Source: Asticcacaulis tiandongensis (GTDB lineage Bacteria > Pseudomonadota > Alphaproteobacteria > Caulobacterales > Caulobacteraceae). From it: a stretch of 39,566 bases of DNA. The notes below the pieces were generated by a model. That model saw nothing but the letters and a program-made list of their open reading frames with translations, was not told the origin of the DNA and made no database searches. The stretch lies in contig NZ_SSBC01000023.1 in NCBI RefSeq assembly GCF_006475605.1, positions 1 through 39,566 on the forward strand, given 5' to 3'. Shown here piece by piece: positions 18,539 to 26,430 of this stretch (position 1 is its first letter; each line of letters begins with the position of its first letter). Position numbers and translations under genes: made by a program.

Positions 18539-18929
18539 TAGATTTCCTTCTAAGAATAGCGGGCACTGTTTTCGAAGATATACGCAAATCTATCTATGAT
18601 GGCGCGCGTAATTTAACAATCCATAATTGCATCAGTCTCCATGAGCTGTTTACATAAAATTCATACAGGCGCAAATGCATAAATGCGCATATATGCTAAT
18701 ACATATAAACACATGCGTATATGCGTATGAACGCTTTTGCGCTCATTCACATATGTTCTTGCGTATTTGATAACTTGCGCTTACGCTTATCTGCACATGT
18801 GCAAATACACATGCGTATTTACGCATTTGCGCAAGAACACATGTGCAAATGTGCAACGGTTTAATTTTTTGTTAACAACATCATATATACACATGCGCAA
18901 GTTCATATCTGCGCATTTGAGAGGACATC
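18539..18929. repeat. AT-rich centromere-like array of short TGCGYA repeats
   Basis: Between the two divergent parA genes, mostly at 18665-18925, the sequence is AT-rich and packed with short near-repeats in both orientations. Examples are ATGCGTAT twice in a row at 18714-18728, TTGCGTAT, TTACGCAT, ATTTGCGCAA, and ACACATGTGCAAAT with close variants. I count about 20 sites sharing TGCGYA, TGYGCA or their complement. Arrays of short repeats upstream of a short ParA are the usual centromere of type Ib partition loci, bound by the small ribbon-helix-helix partner. Both parA promoters must also be here. Exact site boundaries need a computed alignment. Confidence 0.7.
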
Positions 18930-19610
18930 ATGGCTGTCATCGCCCTCAATTCACCAAAAGGGGGAGTTGCGAAAACAACTCTTGCTATATTGCTTGCATC
19001 AGAATGTGCTTTTAAGGGGCACTCTGTAGCGCTCTTGGATGCTGACCCAAATCAACACGCGGCATTGTTTGGTGAGCGATCAACGGTCCCCGGCCTTGAT
19101 TTTCAAGGTCAGATAACTGACCAGAACGTAATTCAGTCTATACGGCAAACGTCAAAGACCTATGATCTGGTTTTTTTAGACCTTCCGGGAGCGACGACTA
19201 CGCTGAACCTAAAGGCTTTGCAGCTATCGGATTATGTTATTCTACCCTGTCAGACTTCACGGCCCGATGTTCGTGATGCCATGCGTGGTATCCAGCAAAT
19301 TGCAGAAGCTGGTGATCTGAAGGGACTTCCTGAGGATGAAACTATTCCGTATTCAATCCTTTGGACTCGAATTCCATTCAGTTTTGAATCGAAGGCCGCC
19401 AGGTCAATTCGAGAAGCCATTGCTAAAACTGGCGCGCGGACTATGGGGTCTGTTCTGCATGAGCGCGCAGTTTACAAAGAAATGCACATAAACAGTGAAG
19501 TTCCACGCCAAATCGATCCAAACTCGGCTGCAACACGAGAAGTCAGTACATTGGCAGATGAGTTGTTGGAGAACCTGTACAAATTAAAGGAAACCGTTGA
19601 TGCTGCCTGA
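18930..19610 (+). CDS. parA: Second ParA-family ATPase (type Ib-like)
   Basis: This 226-residue ATPase has the deviant Walker A SPKGGVAKTTLAILLASE at residues 8-25, Walker A' HSVALLDADPNQ and Walker B YDLVFLDLPGATTT. Size and lack of an N-terminal DNA-binding domain fit type Ib ParA proteins. The start ATG has GAGAGG about 6 bases upstream. Base composition is clearly lower in GC than parA/parB on the other strand, so the two partition systems probably have different origins. The stop overlaps the next gene by 11 nt. Confidence 0.9.
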   Translation: MAVIALNSPKGGVAKTTLAILLASECAFKGHSVALLDADPNQHAALFGERSTVPGLDFQGQITDQNVIQSIRQTSKTYDLVFLDLPGATTTLNLKALQLSDYVILPCQTSRPDVRDAMRGIQQIAEAGDLKGLPEDETIPYSILWTRIPFSFESKAARSIREAIAKTGARTMGSVLHERAVYKEMHINSEVPRQIDPNSAATREVSTLADELLENLYKLKETVDAA

Positions 19611-20034
19611 CGCCGAAAATAAGGTTGATCCAACCGATTTGCTAGCCGCGGATTTTGCTCGCCTTAGCCAAAAGCCTAAGAAAACTGAAGCTGGTGAGGG
19701 GAGGGGACTAGAACCCACCCCAAGACCCAGTCTTCGTGGCAGTCTCACAAAAACGCCTGCAGGTGACATTGAAGAGGCAGAAATTTCGGCAATTGCCGAG
19801 AAAGTGGCACGTGGGCATAGTGGTTTTACTAGCGTCAACAACAAGATGCCTGAAAAAATTGAAATGGAAAGACTTACTCTCGCGATTCCTGCTGTTACTG
19901 GACAGGATCTTGCTGAGAAGGCTGCAAAGTCCAGGGTAACGAAGACCTTCCTGCTACTCAAAGCATTGAAAGACGCTGGTTTCGACGTACCGGAAGCTGC
20001 TTTAATTCCGGACGGGCGTGCTCGACGGATTTAA
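19600..20034 (+). CDS. Small ParB-like partner with C-terminal ribbon-helix-helix
   Basis: This 144-residue protein is translated from ATG 19600, inside the end of the second parA (AAAGGAA about 8 bases upstream). Residues 1-80 are acidic, proline-rich and probably flexible (GRGLEPTPRPSLRGSLTKTP). The C-terminal part (MERLTLAIPAVTGQDLAEKA, then KTFLLLKALKDAGFDVPEA) has the strand-helix-helix pattern of a ribbon-helix-helix DNA-binding fold. By position and size it is the centromere-binding protein of a type Ib parAB locus, likely binding the repeat array upstream and repressing it. Homology to a named family is not certain. Confidence 0.68.
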   Translation: MLPDAENKVDPTDLLAADFARLSQKPKKTEAGEGRGLEPTPRPSLRGSLTKTPAGDIEEAEISAIAEKVARGHSGFTSVNNKMPEKIEMERLTLAIPAVTGQDLAEKAAKSRVTKTFLLLKALKDAGFDVPEAALIPDGRARRI

Positions 20035-20113
20035 TGGTTTACGGGGGGGGTGATCCACGCACCATATCTGGAGAGCATCAGGTCAGAGGTTCTGGACTCA
20101 GTTGTCCGCATAT

Positions 20114-20122
20114 TTATCCACA
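20114..20122 (+). promoter_or_regulatory. DnaA box
   Basis: TTATCCACA is a perfect consensus DnaA box. It stands about 100 bp ahead of the first iteron, as in many iteron plasmids where host DnaA helps open the origin. A run of nine G bases lies upstream at 20044-20052. Confidence 0.75.
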
Positions 20123-20217
20123 GCCCTTTAGTGTTAAATATGGTGTTATATAAGTGTTACGGCGATTCTTTTCTTCGGCTACTCTAAGCTGGATAAGGGC
20201 TTCCGTAGTTGGCCTTG

Positions 20218-20941
20218 TGTGTGAAGTGACGAAAAATGATGTGTGAAGTGACGAAGATCTGTGTGTGATATGACGAACGAAGCCTTTGATCCAAAATAAG
20301 TTTATGTAGTGTGTGAAATGACGTTTAGAGAGGCTGCATCGGATAGATCGCTTGCGAAATACCGAATCGGATTGACTCTCTAATCAATTTGCGAAAATCT
20401 GAGGTCGCCTTTGTGTGTGAAATGACGATTCTTGGTCGGTAGAATATCCCGGTTTGATGTCAACGAGCCGAATCGCCGTGTGTGAAATGACGATTTGGCG
20501 CCCAACTTGAGCGTAACTGTGTGTGAAGTATCGATATTAGGCAGTAGCAGCACCTATTCGTGTGTGAAATGACGATAGAGCCGTATTGTAGAAAACGTAA
20601 TTGTCGGCAGAAGGGCTTCTACTGAGCGTGTGTGAAATGACGATGGGAGCCTTGTGACGCCTCTGAGTAGATGAAAAGAGGAAACGTTGAGAATATACAG
20701 TATAACTCATTGTCTTATAACAATAATATAAAGTGCCAAACTTGTTCATGTTCGCTGGTCGCGTGTGTGTAAAATGTCGAAAGAGTCACTCATGTTCTAT
20801 GCCTGTGTGTGAAATGACGTTACCAGCCTTGAGAATGAGCGATGTGTGTGTAATGACGAAAGAAAATCGATCGAGTTGGATATTGGCGAAGCGGTAAAAC
20901 TGGATCAGGGGTTTAAGCCTGAAGCGTGTGTGAAATGACGA
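20218..20941 (+). repeat. Replication origin: 13 iterons, consensus TGTGTGAAATGACGA
   Basis: Direct repeats start at 20218, 20240, 20262, 20310, 20414, 20479, 20520, 20561, 20629, 20764 (variant), 20806, 20845 and 20927. The first three are 22 bp apart; later steps are often close to 40, 65 or 82 bp. Several carry single changes (GAAGTGACGA, GATATGACGA, GAAGTATCGA, GTAATGACGA). All are in the same orientation as repA. An AT-rich stretch at 20690-20745 (ATACAGTATAACTC, CTTATAACAATAATATAAAG) is a candidate melting region. RepA binding here would start replication and limit copy number. The last repeat contains the repA start codon. Confidence 0.92.
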
Positions 20942-22053
20942 AACGGAAAAGCAAAGCCGAACCAGAACTGCAGCTGTTTTCTAACGAAGGCTCTGAGACA
21001 GTCGATGTAGGTCGTTCACCGCTGTTACCAGAGCGTCGCGAAACTGATCTGTTCGTTTGTGATATCATGGATGCGGTACCCAAGGCTGACATGCCGAGCA
21101 TGGAGCATCCTGTATTTTCGCTCTCCACAAAACCGGACACCCGCGTCCGTAGGTACGAGCATCATGATGCGTTTGTTGAAATAACGCCGTCGGTCAAGGG
21201 CATCGCAACGGTGCATGACCGCGATATCCTGATATATTGTATCAGCCAGACGATTGCTGCACTGAATCAGGGGCGTCCGGTATCGCAACATATCAGTATG
21301 AAGGCGTGGGACTTTCTGAAGGCTACGAACCGTACCACAAGTGGGGAGGGGTATGAGGGGCTAAAGGCAGCACTGGAAAGGCTGGCGGGCACGCGTATCA
21401 GCACCAATGTTAAGACCGGCGGCGATGAGACGTTTGAGACTTTCGGTTTGATTGAAAGTGCTAAAATCGTCCGCGAAACACGTGAAGGCCGCATGCAGGA
21501 AGTCAGTATAAAGCTTTCAGACTGGGTTTATCGCGCTATTCAGGCGAAAGAAGTCCTGACCCTGCATCCGGACTATTTCCGACTACGCAAGCCGTTAGAG
21601 CGCCGGATGTATGAACTTGCCCGTAAACACTGCGGTCGTCAGCCCAAGTGGGTTATTTCACTTGAATTGTTGCAGAAGAAATGTGGGTCGAATTCAACTC
21701 TCCGAGAATTTAAGCGCTTGGTTCGCACCATTGTTACACAGGACGAGCAGCATAATCATATGCCCGACTACTCTGTAACGATTGAAAGCGATAATGTGGT
21801 TTTCATTAATCGCATGAACCGGAAAGCCCTCAAAGCTCCTGGCACCTCGACGTCCAAAGTTGATGAACCGCACATTAGTCCTGAAACCTTTACCAAGGCG
21901 CGTCGGGCTGCGCCTGGTTATGATGTTCAGGCCTTGTTTCATGAGTGGGTTAATTGGTGGAAAGAGACAGGTAAACCGGATCTAAAAAGTCCGGATGCGG
22001 CGTTTATTTCCTTTTGTAAACATCGTCATGAGCGATCTCCAATCAGACGCTAG
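20935..22053 (+). CDS. repA: Plasmid replication initiator RepA (PF10134-like)
   Basis: This 372-residue initiator of the RPA family is found on many alphaproteobacterial plasmids. Recognisable parts are MEHPVFSLSTKPDTRVRRYEH, VEITPSVKGIATVHDRDILIYCISQ, a first winged helix with AWDFLKATNRTTSGEGYEGLKAALERLAGTRI, the RKPLERRMYELARKHCG segment and a second winged helix (ISLELLQKKCGSNSTLREFKRLV). I chose ATG 20935 over the in-frame GTG at 20926, because the ATG is followed by a normal start (MTKRKSKAEPELQ); this puts the start codon inside the last iteron. RepA should bind the iterons and, through that last one, block its own translation or transcription start. A strong hairpin terminator follows at 22100-22123. 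Confidence 0.92.
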   Translation: MTKRKSKAEPELQLFSNEGSETVDVGRSPLLPERRETDLFVCDIMDAVPKADMPSMEHPVFSLSTKPDTRVRRYEHHDAFVEITPSVKGIATVHDRDILIYCISQTIAALNQGRPVSQHISMKAWDFLKATNRTTSGEGYEGLKAALERLAGTRISTNVKTGGDETFETFGLIESAKIVRETREGRMQEVSIKLSDWVYRAIQAKEVLTLHPDYFRLRKPLERRMYELARKHCGRQPKWVISLELLQKKCGSNSTLREFKRLVRTIVTQDEQHNHMPDYSVTIESDNVVFINRMNRKALKAPGTSTSKVDEPHISPETFTKARRAAPGYDVQALFHEWVNWWKETGKPDLKSPDAAFISFCKHRHERSPIRR

Positions 22054-22099
22054 AAAATGAACGCTCTCTTAGCTGATTAAATCCGAAATTAAGGATAAT

Positions 22100-22123
22100 G
22101 GCTCCAACCTTACGGTTGGAGCC
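22100..22123. terminator. Bidirectional hairpin terminator between repA and the DUF736 gene
   Basis: GGCTCCAACC-TTAC-GGTTGGAGCC is a perfect 10-bp stem with a 4-base loop between two convergent genes. The flanks are AT-rich upstream but have no long T-run, so efficiency may differ by direction. Confidence 0.8.
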
Positions 22124-22134
22124 GAAGGGGGAGA

Positions 22135-22458
22135 TTAATCTCCCCGGCGGCCATTCGGTCGTGACCAGATGAGGGTATAGGTGTCGTCTTCGTCATCAAA
22201 CAGGTTGGCGAAGATGGGAGCGCTGAATGAAGGATCATCCAGCTTCAGACCCAGATAGTCGCGGCCCTCGTTTGAAGTCTTGGACCAGGCGGCGCCAATT
22301 TCTGCGCGACCGACCAGAACCCGGTGGCTGGGCGCGTTTTCGCCGGATGCGCGGATATCAGGAACAATGCGCACACCCTTGACCTGAACGCTGAGGGTGA
22401 CGATTTCGCCCGTGAACTCGTTGTTGCCGCTCTTCTTGAAGGAACCGATGTTAGCCAT
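22135..22458 (-). CDS. DUF736 family protein
   Basis: This 107-residue protein matches the DUF736 pattern: ANIGSFKKSGNNEFTGEIVTL at the start, then HRVLVGRAEIGAAWSKTSNEGRDYLGLKLDDPSF, then APIFANLFDDEDD. DUF736 proteins are small beta-rich proteins found almost only on alphaproteobacterial plasmids and integrative elements, usually near transfer or plasmid maintenance genes; their function is unknown. AAGGAG lies 8 bases before the ATG, a near-perfect ribosome binding site that suggests high expression. It converges with repA. Confidence 0.92.
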   Translation of the reverse strand: MANIGSFKKSGNNEFTGEIVTLSVQVKGVRIVPDIRASGENAPSHRVLVGRAEIGAAWSKTSNEGRDYLGLKLDDPSFSAPIFANLFDDEDDTYTLIWSRPNGRRGD

Positions 22459-23035
22459 GTGTAAATCTCCTTTTCGTTTCGGGCCGTCACCATTGCGGCC
22501 TCGATGGAGATCGACCGGCCGGAGGCAATCGACGATGCATCGCTTGCGACCGGAACGGCAGTGAAGGACGGCGAGGACGCGGTTTTGTTGAGGCGCGAGG
22601 AATGGCGGCGTAGCCGACAGGGGAAGAAAACCGATTCAAGCCGTTGCAGACCAGACGATTGAGGCTTTAGCCGGACTTCGGCCAGATCAGTCCATTGAGA
22701 GGCCGTTTTGGTGTCACCACGGGATTGGGAAAAGAGATTTCACTGGCGGGCTGGTCCTCTTGAAGAGTGGCTGGTCACGGACACTGGCTCAGTTCGATCT
22801 GTTCCTGGCTTTGGGTATGGGGGATGATGACAATGTCTCATGCTCGCGTTTCTTTCAGCAACCATAGTTTTTCTGGTAGTTGTCGCACGTTGCATCTGGC
22901 CGAGGCTGGAAACCTCGAACGAGGGACGGGGTAGCTACAGCTATGGTTTCCGTCTGAATCTGGAAGCCCTCCGTTGCGGTGCCGGACGGCGGGTACGCTG
23001 TTGTACGAGACTGGTGCCAGAGTAATCACTGGGCG
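22459..23035. other. 577-bp gap upstream of the DUF736 gene
   Basis: No convincing gene. The promoter of the DUF736 gene must be near 22470-22530. A 7-bp inverted pair (CGGTTTT near 22581, AAAACCG near 22626) encloses GC-rich sequence. A 39-codon plus-strand frame starts with GTG near 22710 (VSPRDWEKRFHW) but has no clear ribosome binding site and I do not call it. Confidence 0.5.
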
Positions 23036-23485
23036 TTATCTGCTTGTAGCGCAAAGAACAGAGGCATCACCCTCATCTTCAGCGGCCAGACTTTTGACGA
23101 GATCAACGATTCTCCGGCGTTGGGTGCGACTTCGAATGCGCGGAAAGGTTTCTGCCAGCGCAATACCCTCAGGAGTCATCAGGAAGGCATGAATATTCTG
23201 TTCCAGAGCCGGATTTTCTGGATTAACTGATCCTGTTTGCCCAAAGCCTTCAAAGAAATGCGCGGGAGGCACATCCAGCAGGGTGGCAATCTCCATCAGC
23301 TTTGAGCAACTGATGCGGTTGGTGCCGCGTTCGTATTTTTGTACCTGCTGGAAGGTGACACCAATGCCCCTTGCCAAAGATTCCTGACTCAGGCCGAGAA
23401 ACCTGCGGCGCAATCTGACCTTTGCGCCGACATGCAGGTCAAACGGGTGGGGGCCTTTGGGCTTTACCATATGGGAGGTGGTCAT
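23036..23485 (-). CDS. XRE-family transcriptional regulator
   Basis: This 149-residue protein has an N-terminal Cro/CI-type helix-turn-helix at about 18-75: VGAKVRLRRRFLGLSQESLA, then IGVTFQQVQKYERGTNRIS, then LMEIATLLDVPPAHFFEGFG. The C-terminal half (FPRIRSRTQRRRIVDLVKSLA) is typical of alphaproteobacterial XRE regulators of this length. It is the last gene of a three-gene set; its ATG overlaps the preceding stop by 4 nt (ATGA). Targets are unknown; accessory genes of the same block, or its own operon, are natural candidates. Confidence 0.9.
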   Translation of the reverse strand: MTTSHMVKPKGPHPFDLHVGAKVRLRRRFLGLSQESLARGIGVTFQQVQKYERGTNRISCSKLMEIATLLDVPPAHFFEGFGQTGSVNPENPALEQNIHAFLMTPEGIALAETFPRIRSRTQRRRIVDLVKSLAAEDEGDASVLCATSR

Positions 23486-23766
23486 TGGCGCACCTCGTCA
23501 GTGTTATTGCGGCCGAGATGCTGTGCTACCCGATCCCAGGTTTGGGCTTCCTTACGGTCATGACGCCGCCACGCCTCGATGCATCTGATAAGGGCCTCTG
23601 CCTTGGCATGGTCTGTTCCGTAAAGGGTAATAAGTTCTTCCGCACGTGAGCGGATTTTCCATCCAGTGAACCAGTGGTGCCTTTTCTGAACGGCAAATAT
23701 CAGGGTTGCCGCTATAGCCGCCAGAACGGTGGCCCATCCCGCTAACCATGAGATTTTGGCTATCAT
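23482..23766 (-). CDS. Small single-pass membrane protein, unknown function
   Basis: This 94-residue protein has one N-terminal transmembrane segment (ISWLAGWATVLAAIAATLIFA, about residues 5-25), then a cytoplasmic, charged region (WKIRSRAEELITLYGTDHAKAEALIRCIEAWRRHD). The family is not recognised. ATGA overlaps link it to the 44-aa gene upstream and the XRE gene downstream, so the three are translated together. A membrane protein paired with an XRE regulator could be a sensor, but nothing in the sequence proves it. Confidence 0.72.
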   Translation of the reverse strand: MIAKISWLAGWATVLAAIAATLIFAVQKRHHWFTGWKIRSRAEELITLYGTDHAKAEALIRCIEAWRRHDRKEAQTWDRVAQHLGRNNTDEVRQ

Positions 23767-23897
23767 GCCTTCTCCCCTGTGAAGGCCCGATAAGCGGTAC
23801 GCCCCCGCCTTTTGGCCTCCTGTGATCCTTGGTGATCGGGGAGTTCGTAAACCGCAGTAACTCGGTTCCTGCGACCTTTAGCCGGAGGCCTGGACAT
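23763..23897 (-). CDS. Very small basic protein (44 aa), first gene of the XRE operon
   Basis: The product (MSRPPAKGRRNRVTAVYELP to YRAFTGEKA) is 44 residues, strongly basic, with no recognised family. I chose ATG 23897 because GGGGAG lies about 8 bases upstream; a TTG at 23954 would give 63 residues. The stop overlaps the start of the membrane-protein gene by 4 nt, the same coupling used between the next two genes, which is the main argument that it is real. Confidence 0.55.
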   Translation of the reverse strand: MSRPPAKGRRNRVTAVYELPDHQGSQEAKRRGRTAYRAFTGEKA

Positions 23898-24090
23898 ACG
23901 TCGCAGGCTCCCCAACCATGAGTCAAGGAGATGTACCGGAATGGCCGGTATCAACCAGTTACTGTAGGGTTACGACACCCTGGAGCCGCGCGTACGGTCC
24001 GATCCGATGATAGGATAAAAGGCGGGCAAAAGTCATTAGGAAAATCAGCCTATTAATATATGGCTTGTGTAAACAGGACGAAGGGGGCGC

Positions 24091-25020
24091 TTACGCGCCG
24101 CCCTTGCTGAACCGCCAGACAGGGATACCCATCTTCCTTGCCTTGTCGGCAAGATTGTCCTGTATGCCTGTGCCGGGGAAAACCAGAACCCCGATTGGCA
24201 GGGTTTCCAGCATCTCGTCATTGCGCTTGAAAGGTGCGGCCTTGGCGTGTTTCGGCCAGTCGGGTTTGAAGGCGATCTGTGTCACCTTGCGATGATCTGC
24301 CCAGCGCGCGGCGATCTTTTCCGCCCCTTTGGGCGAACCGCCATGCAGCAGAACCATGTCGGGATGTTTGGCATGAACCTGATCCAGTTTGGCCCAAATC
24401 GTGCGATGATCGTCTGTATCGCCGCCGGTAAAGGCGATCTTCGGGCCGGTGGGTACCAGAACTTTGGTGCTGGCCTGTTTGCGTGCGGCGAGAAAATCTC
24501 GGCTGTCAATCAGGGCCGCGGTCAGGTTACGGTGATTGACCATGGATCCGGTGCGGGGACGCCATGCGGATTTGGTGTAATGCTCAAAGTGGTCAGCGGA
24601 CTGGTCGCGCATCAGTTCGAATGCGTTACGGCGTTCCAGAAGGGTCAGGCCCTCGGCAAGCAGCTGTTCCAGTTCGACCGATTTCACTTCGCTGCCGTCT
24701 TGCTCACGCTGGCTACGCTGTTGCGCCACTTCGTTGTCATCGAGTTCACGCTCGACCCGTTCGGTAGCGCGGTGGAAGAGGTTGACGGTGGACCAGAGCA
24801 GATTCTCCAGATCGGGTTTGAGGCGGGTATCCTCAAGGGTTGCGATCAGGGCGTCAAAAATATCGGCAATGGCGCCGATGATCCGGTTGCCGCAGGGCAG
24901 GGGGCGCGGATCCGGTTCATCCTCAAAAGCGCGGTAGCCGTAAAGCTGAAGTTCGTGAAGCATATGGTCAGTCTGGGATACGCCTTGAGAGGTTTCGTAG
25001 ATGCTGTTCCCGTTTTTCAT
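24091..25020 (-). CDS. DUF2493 (YspA-like, SLOG-fold) protein
   Basis: This 309-residue protein is read from ATG 25020 (MKNGNSIYETSQG), with GGAG 8-11 bases upstream. The open frame extends to 25320, but it runs through a large inverted repeat and looks non-coding there. Residues 1-180 are helical, with LHELQLYGYRAFEDEPDPRPLP near the start. The C-terminal domain (about 190-300) is the DUF2493 Rossmann-like fold: KIAFTGGDTDDHRTIWAKLD, VLLHGGSPKGAEKIAARWAD, GVLVFPGTGIQDNLADKAR. SLOG proteins bind nucleotide-derived ligands; the role of this family on plasmids is unknown. It lies downstream of the Toprim gene on the same strand across 369 bp. Confidence 0.88.
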   Translation of the reverse strand: MKNGNSIYETSQGVSQTDHMLHELQLYGYRAFEDEPDPRPLPCGNRIIGAIADIFDALIATLEDTRLKPDLENLLWSTVNLFHRATERVERELDDNEVAQQRSQREQDGSEVKSVELEQLLAEGLTLLERRNAFELMRDQSADHFEHYTKSAWRPRTGSMVNHRNLTAALIDSRDFLAARKQASTKVLVPTGPKIAFTGGDTDDHRTIWAKLDQVHAKHPDMVLLHGGSPKGAEKIAARWADHRKVTQIAFKPDWPKHAKAAPFKRNDEMLETLPIGVLVFPGTGIQDNLADKARKMGIPVWRFSKGGA

Positions 25021-25177
25021 GGGTGGCTCCGTCGTCTGAACCGCGCCTGTCGCGGCCTTCATGGCGACGTAAGCCGGCAGACCGGACGCACAGGCACCCG
25101 CCCCGTCAGCGTTCCTGAAAGAACGACAGTCCCTGAAAGGGCTGACCCTGACGGGAAGGGCCGTAGCGAAGCGGAGG

Positions 25178-25254
25178 ATGATGGGGACGGACGATTTTGT
25201 GTCGCGATGAAAGCGGCCAAAGGCCGCTTGAGGAAAATCGTCCGTCCCCATCAT
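25178..25254. repeat. 77-nt nested perfect inverted repeat
   Basis: Arms of 21 bp at 25178-25198 (ATGATGGGGACGGACG...) and 25234-25254 are perfect reverse complements. Inside them sits a second perfect hairpin, AAGCGGCC-AAA-GGCCGCTT (25211-25229). A 12-bp palindrome, CCGGACGTCCGG, follows at 25258-25269. The structure lies in the 369-bp gap between the Toprim and DUF2493 genes, about 158 bp before the DUF2493 start. It could be an RNA leader or attenuator, a transcription barrier, or a single-strand DNA structure used in replication. Confidence 0.9.
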
Positions 25255-25389
25255 TGCCCGGACGTCCGGCCTGCTGGCCGATCGCCCTCTCTGAAGGCCG
25301 CACAGCGCTGGCTCTTCCAAAAGACGGGGTTACCCATGAAAGGGCAGTTGCATCCTTCTGTCCTCACGCGACCGCCCTTAGGCCCAGGC

Positions 25390-26430
25390 CTACTCAGGCA
25401 TGAAGCGTCTGGCATCTTCCGGTGTGAGTTGACCATACAAATTCGCCCTCAGACTATCGTGATCGAGATGGCGGAGGTCGTCGTTGTAATCGGCCCGCTG
25501 CGGGATCAGAGTCAGGGCCTCGATACCGTTTGCACTGGCGCAGTGTAGCAGTCGATCCCGTGCCCGTTCACCGGCGTCGTCGTTGTCGCAGATAATGTAC
25601 AGGCGTCGAAGACCGGTCGGAAACTGCAAGGCGGCGAGGTGGGTTGCGGACAGGGCGGCGGCCATGGGCAGGGCGGGCAGTATCTGACGTACCGATAAGA
25701 CGGTTTCGATACCTTCGCCGATGGCCAGCACGTCATAGACTGTACCGAAGCGGACGGCATGACCTGACAGGCGACCCAGAGCCTTGCGCGACGGATCAAG
25801 GGGTGCCTTGCCCAGAGTGGCTGTATTGAAGCCTTCAGGATCAAGCCAGGTACGGTGTACACCGGTGATATGCCCCTGCAGATCGGTGACCAGGGCGATC
25901 AGCGCGGGCCATTGTTGTATAGGACCGGACGTGTCCGGACGGTAATAGCATTGCGGATGAAAGCGCAGGCTGGTGATCCCGTTAAGATCAGTGATCCCAC
26001 GATTATGCAGATAGGTTTCCGCCAGTGTCCCCCTCAGGGGACGGGATATAGCCGCCAGCCGACGTGCGGCGTTATTGGTGTCGGTAGAGGCCGGGCAGGG
26101 GGCGGATGTCTGTGCCCGTTCGTCTTCCGGAAGGTCGAGGAACCGGTGCGCTTCGGTCAGGGTATCTCTGAGACTTGCCAGTCCGCAGCTCAGGCGAATG
26201 ATATCAAGGAGGTCGCCATGTTCCTCTGTGGCCGCATCTGTCCACTTACCCGCCTTTCCTGTGGGGGTGTCGAACAGGCGGATATAGGTGGAGCGGCCTT
26301 TGGTGTTACGTACATCGCCAACGATCCAGTAGTTACCATGCCGTCGACCGTTAGGCAGGTAGTGACGGCACACCGCCCCGGCCTGACGGCCGAGGCGATA
26401 TGCCAGTGTGGAAGCTGCAGTATGTATCAT
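25390..26430 (-). CDS. Toprim-domain protein (plasmid primase-like)
   Basis: This 346-residue protein is read from ATG 26430 (MIHTAASTLAYRLG), whose A is the last base of the upstream helicase stop (TGATG). The N-terminal part (AVCRHYLPNGRRHGNYWIVGDV, GKWTDAATEEHGDLLDII) resembles the zinc-free N-terminal region of mobile-element primase-helicases. The Toprim domain is VLAIGEGIETVLSVRQIL (catalytic E) and LRRLYIICDNDDAGERARDRLL (the DxD). Proteins with this Toprim_3 form occur beside strawberry-notch helicases on alphaproteobacterial plasmids and integrative elements. Role: nucleotidyl transfer, possibly primer synthesis; not proven. Confidence 0.88.
   Translation of the reverse strand: MIHTAASTLAYRLGRQAGAVCRHYLPNGRRHGNYWIVGDVRNTKGRSTYIRLFDTPTGKAGKWTDAATEEHGDLLDIIRLSCGLASLRDTLTEAHRFLDLPEDERAQTSAPCPASTDTNNAARRLAAISRPLRGTLAETYLHNRGITDLNGITSLRFHPQCYYRPDTSGPIQQWPALIALVTDLQGHITGVHRTWLDPEGFNTATLGKAPLDPSRKALGRLSGHAVRFGTVYDVLAIGEGIETVLSVRQILPALPMAAALSATHLAALQFPTGLRRLYIICDNDDAGERARDRLLHCASANGIEALTLIPQRADYNDDLRHLDHDSLRANLYGQLTPEDARRFMPE

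Noticed and set aside
20218-20941. Repeats resembling a CRISPR array
   Set aside because: Repeats are 15 bp with irregular spacing and variants, sit before repA next to a DnaA box, and are iterons; no cas genes are present.
25178-25254. Inverted repeat as a second oriT
   Set aside because: It shares GGCC-AAA-GGCC with the nic hairpin but has no YATCCTGY core nearby and no adjacent mobilization gene.
24247-25548. 433-codon plus-strand open frame
   Set aside because: It runs antisense through the DUF2493 gene, the 77-nt inverted repeat and the end of the Toprim gene, and has no family features; the minus-strand genes explain this sequence.
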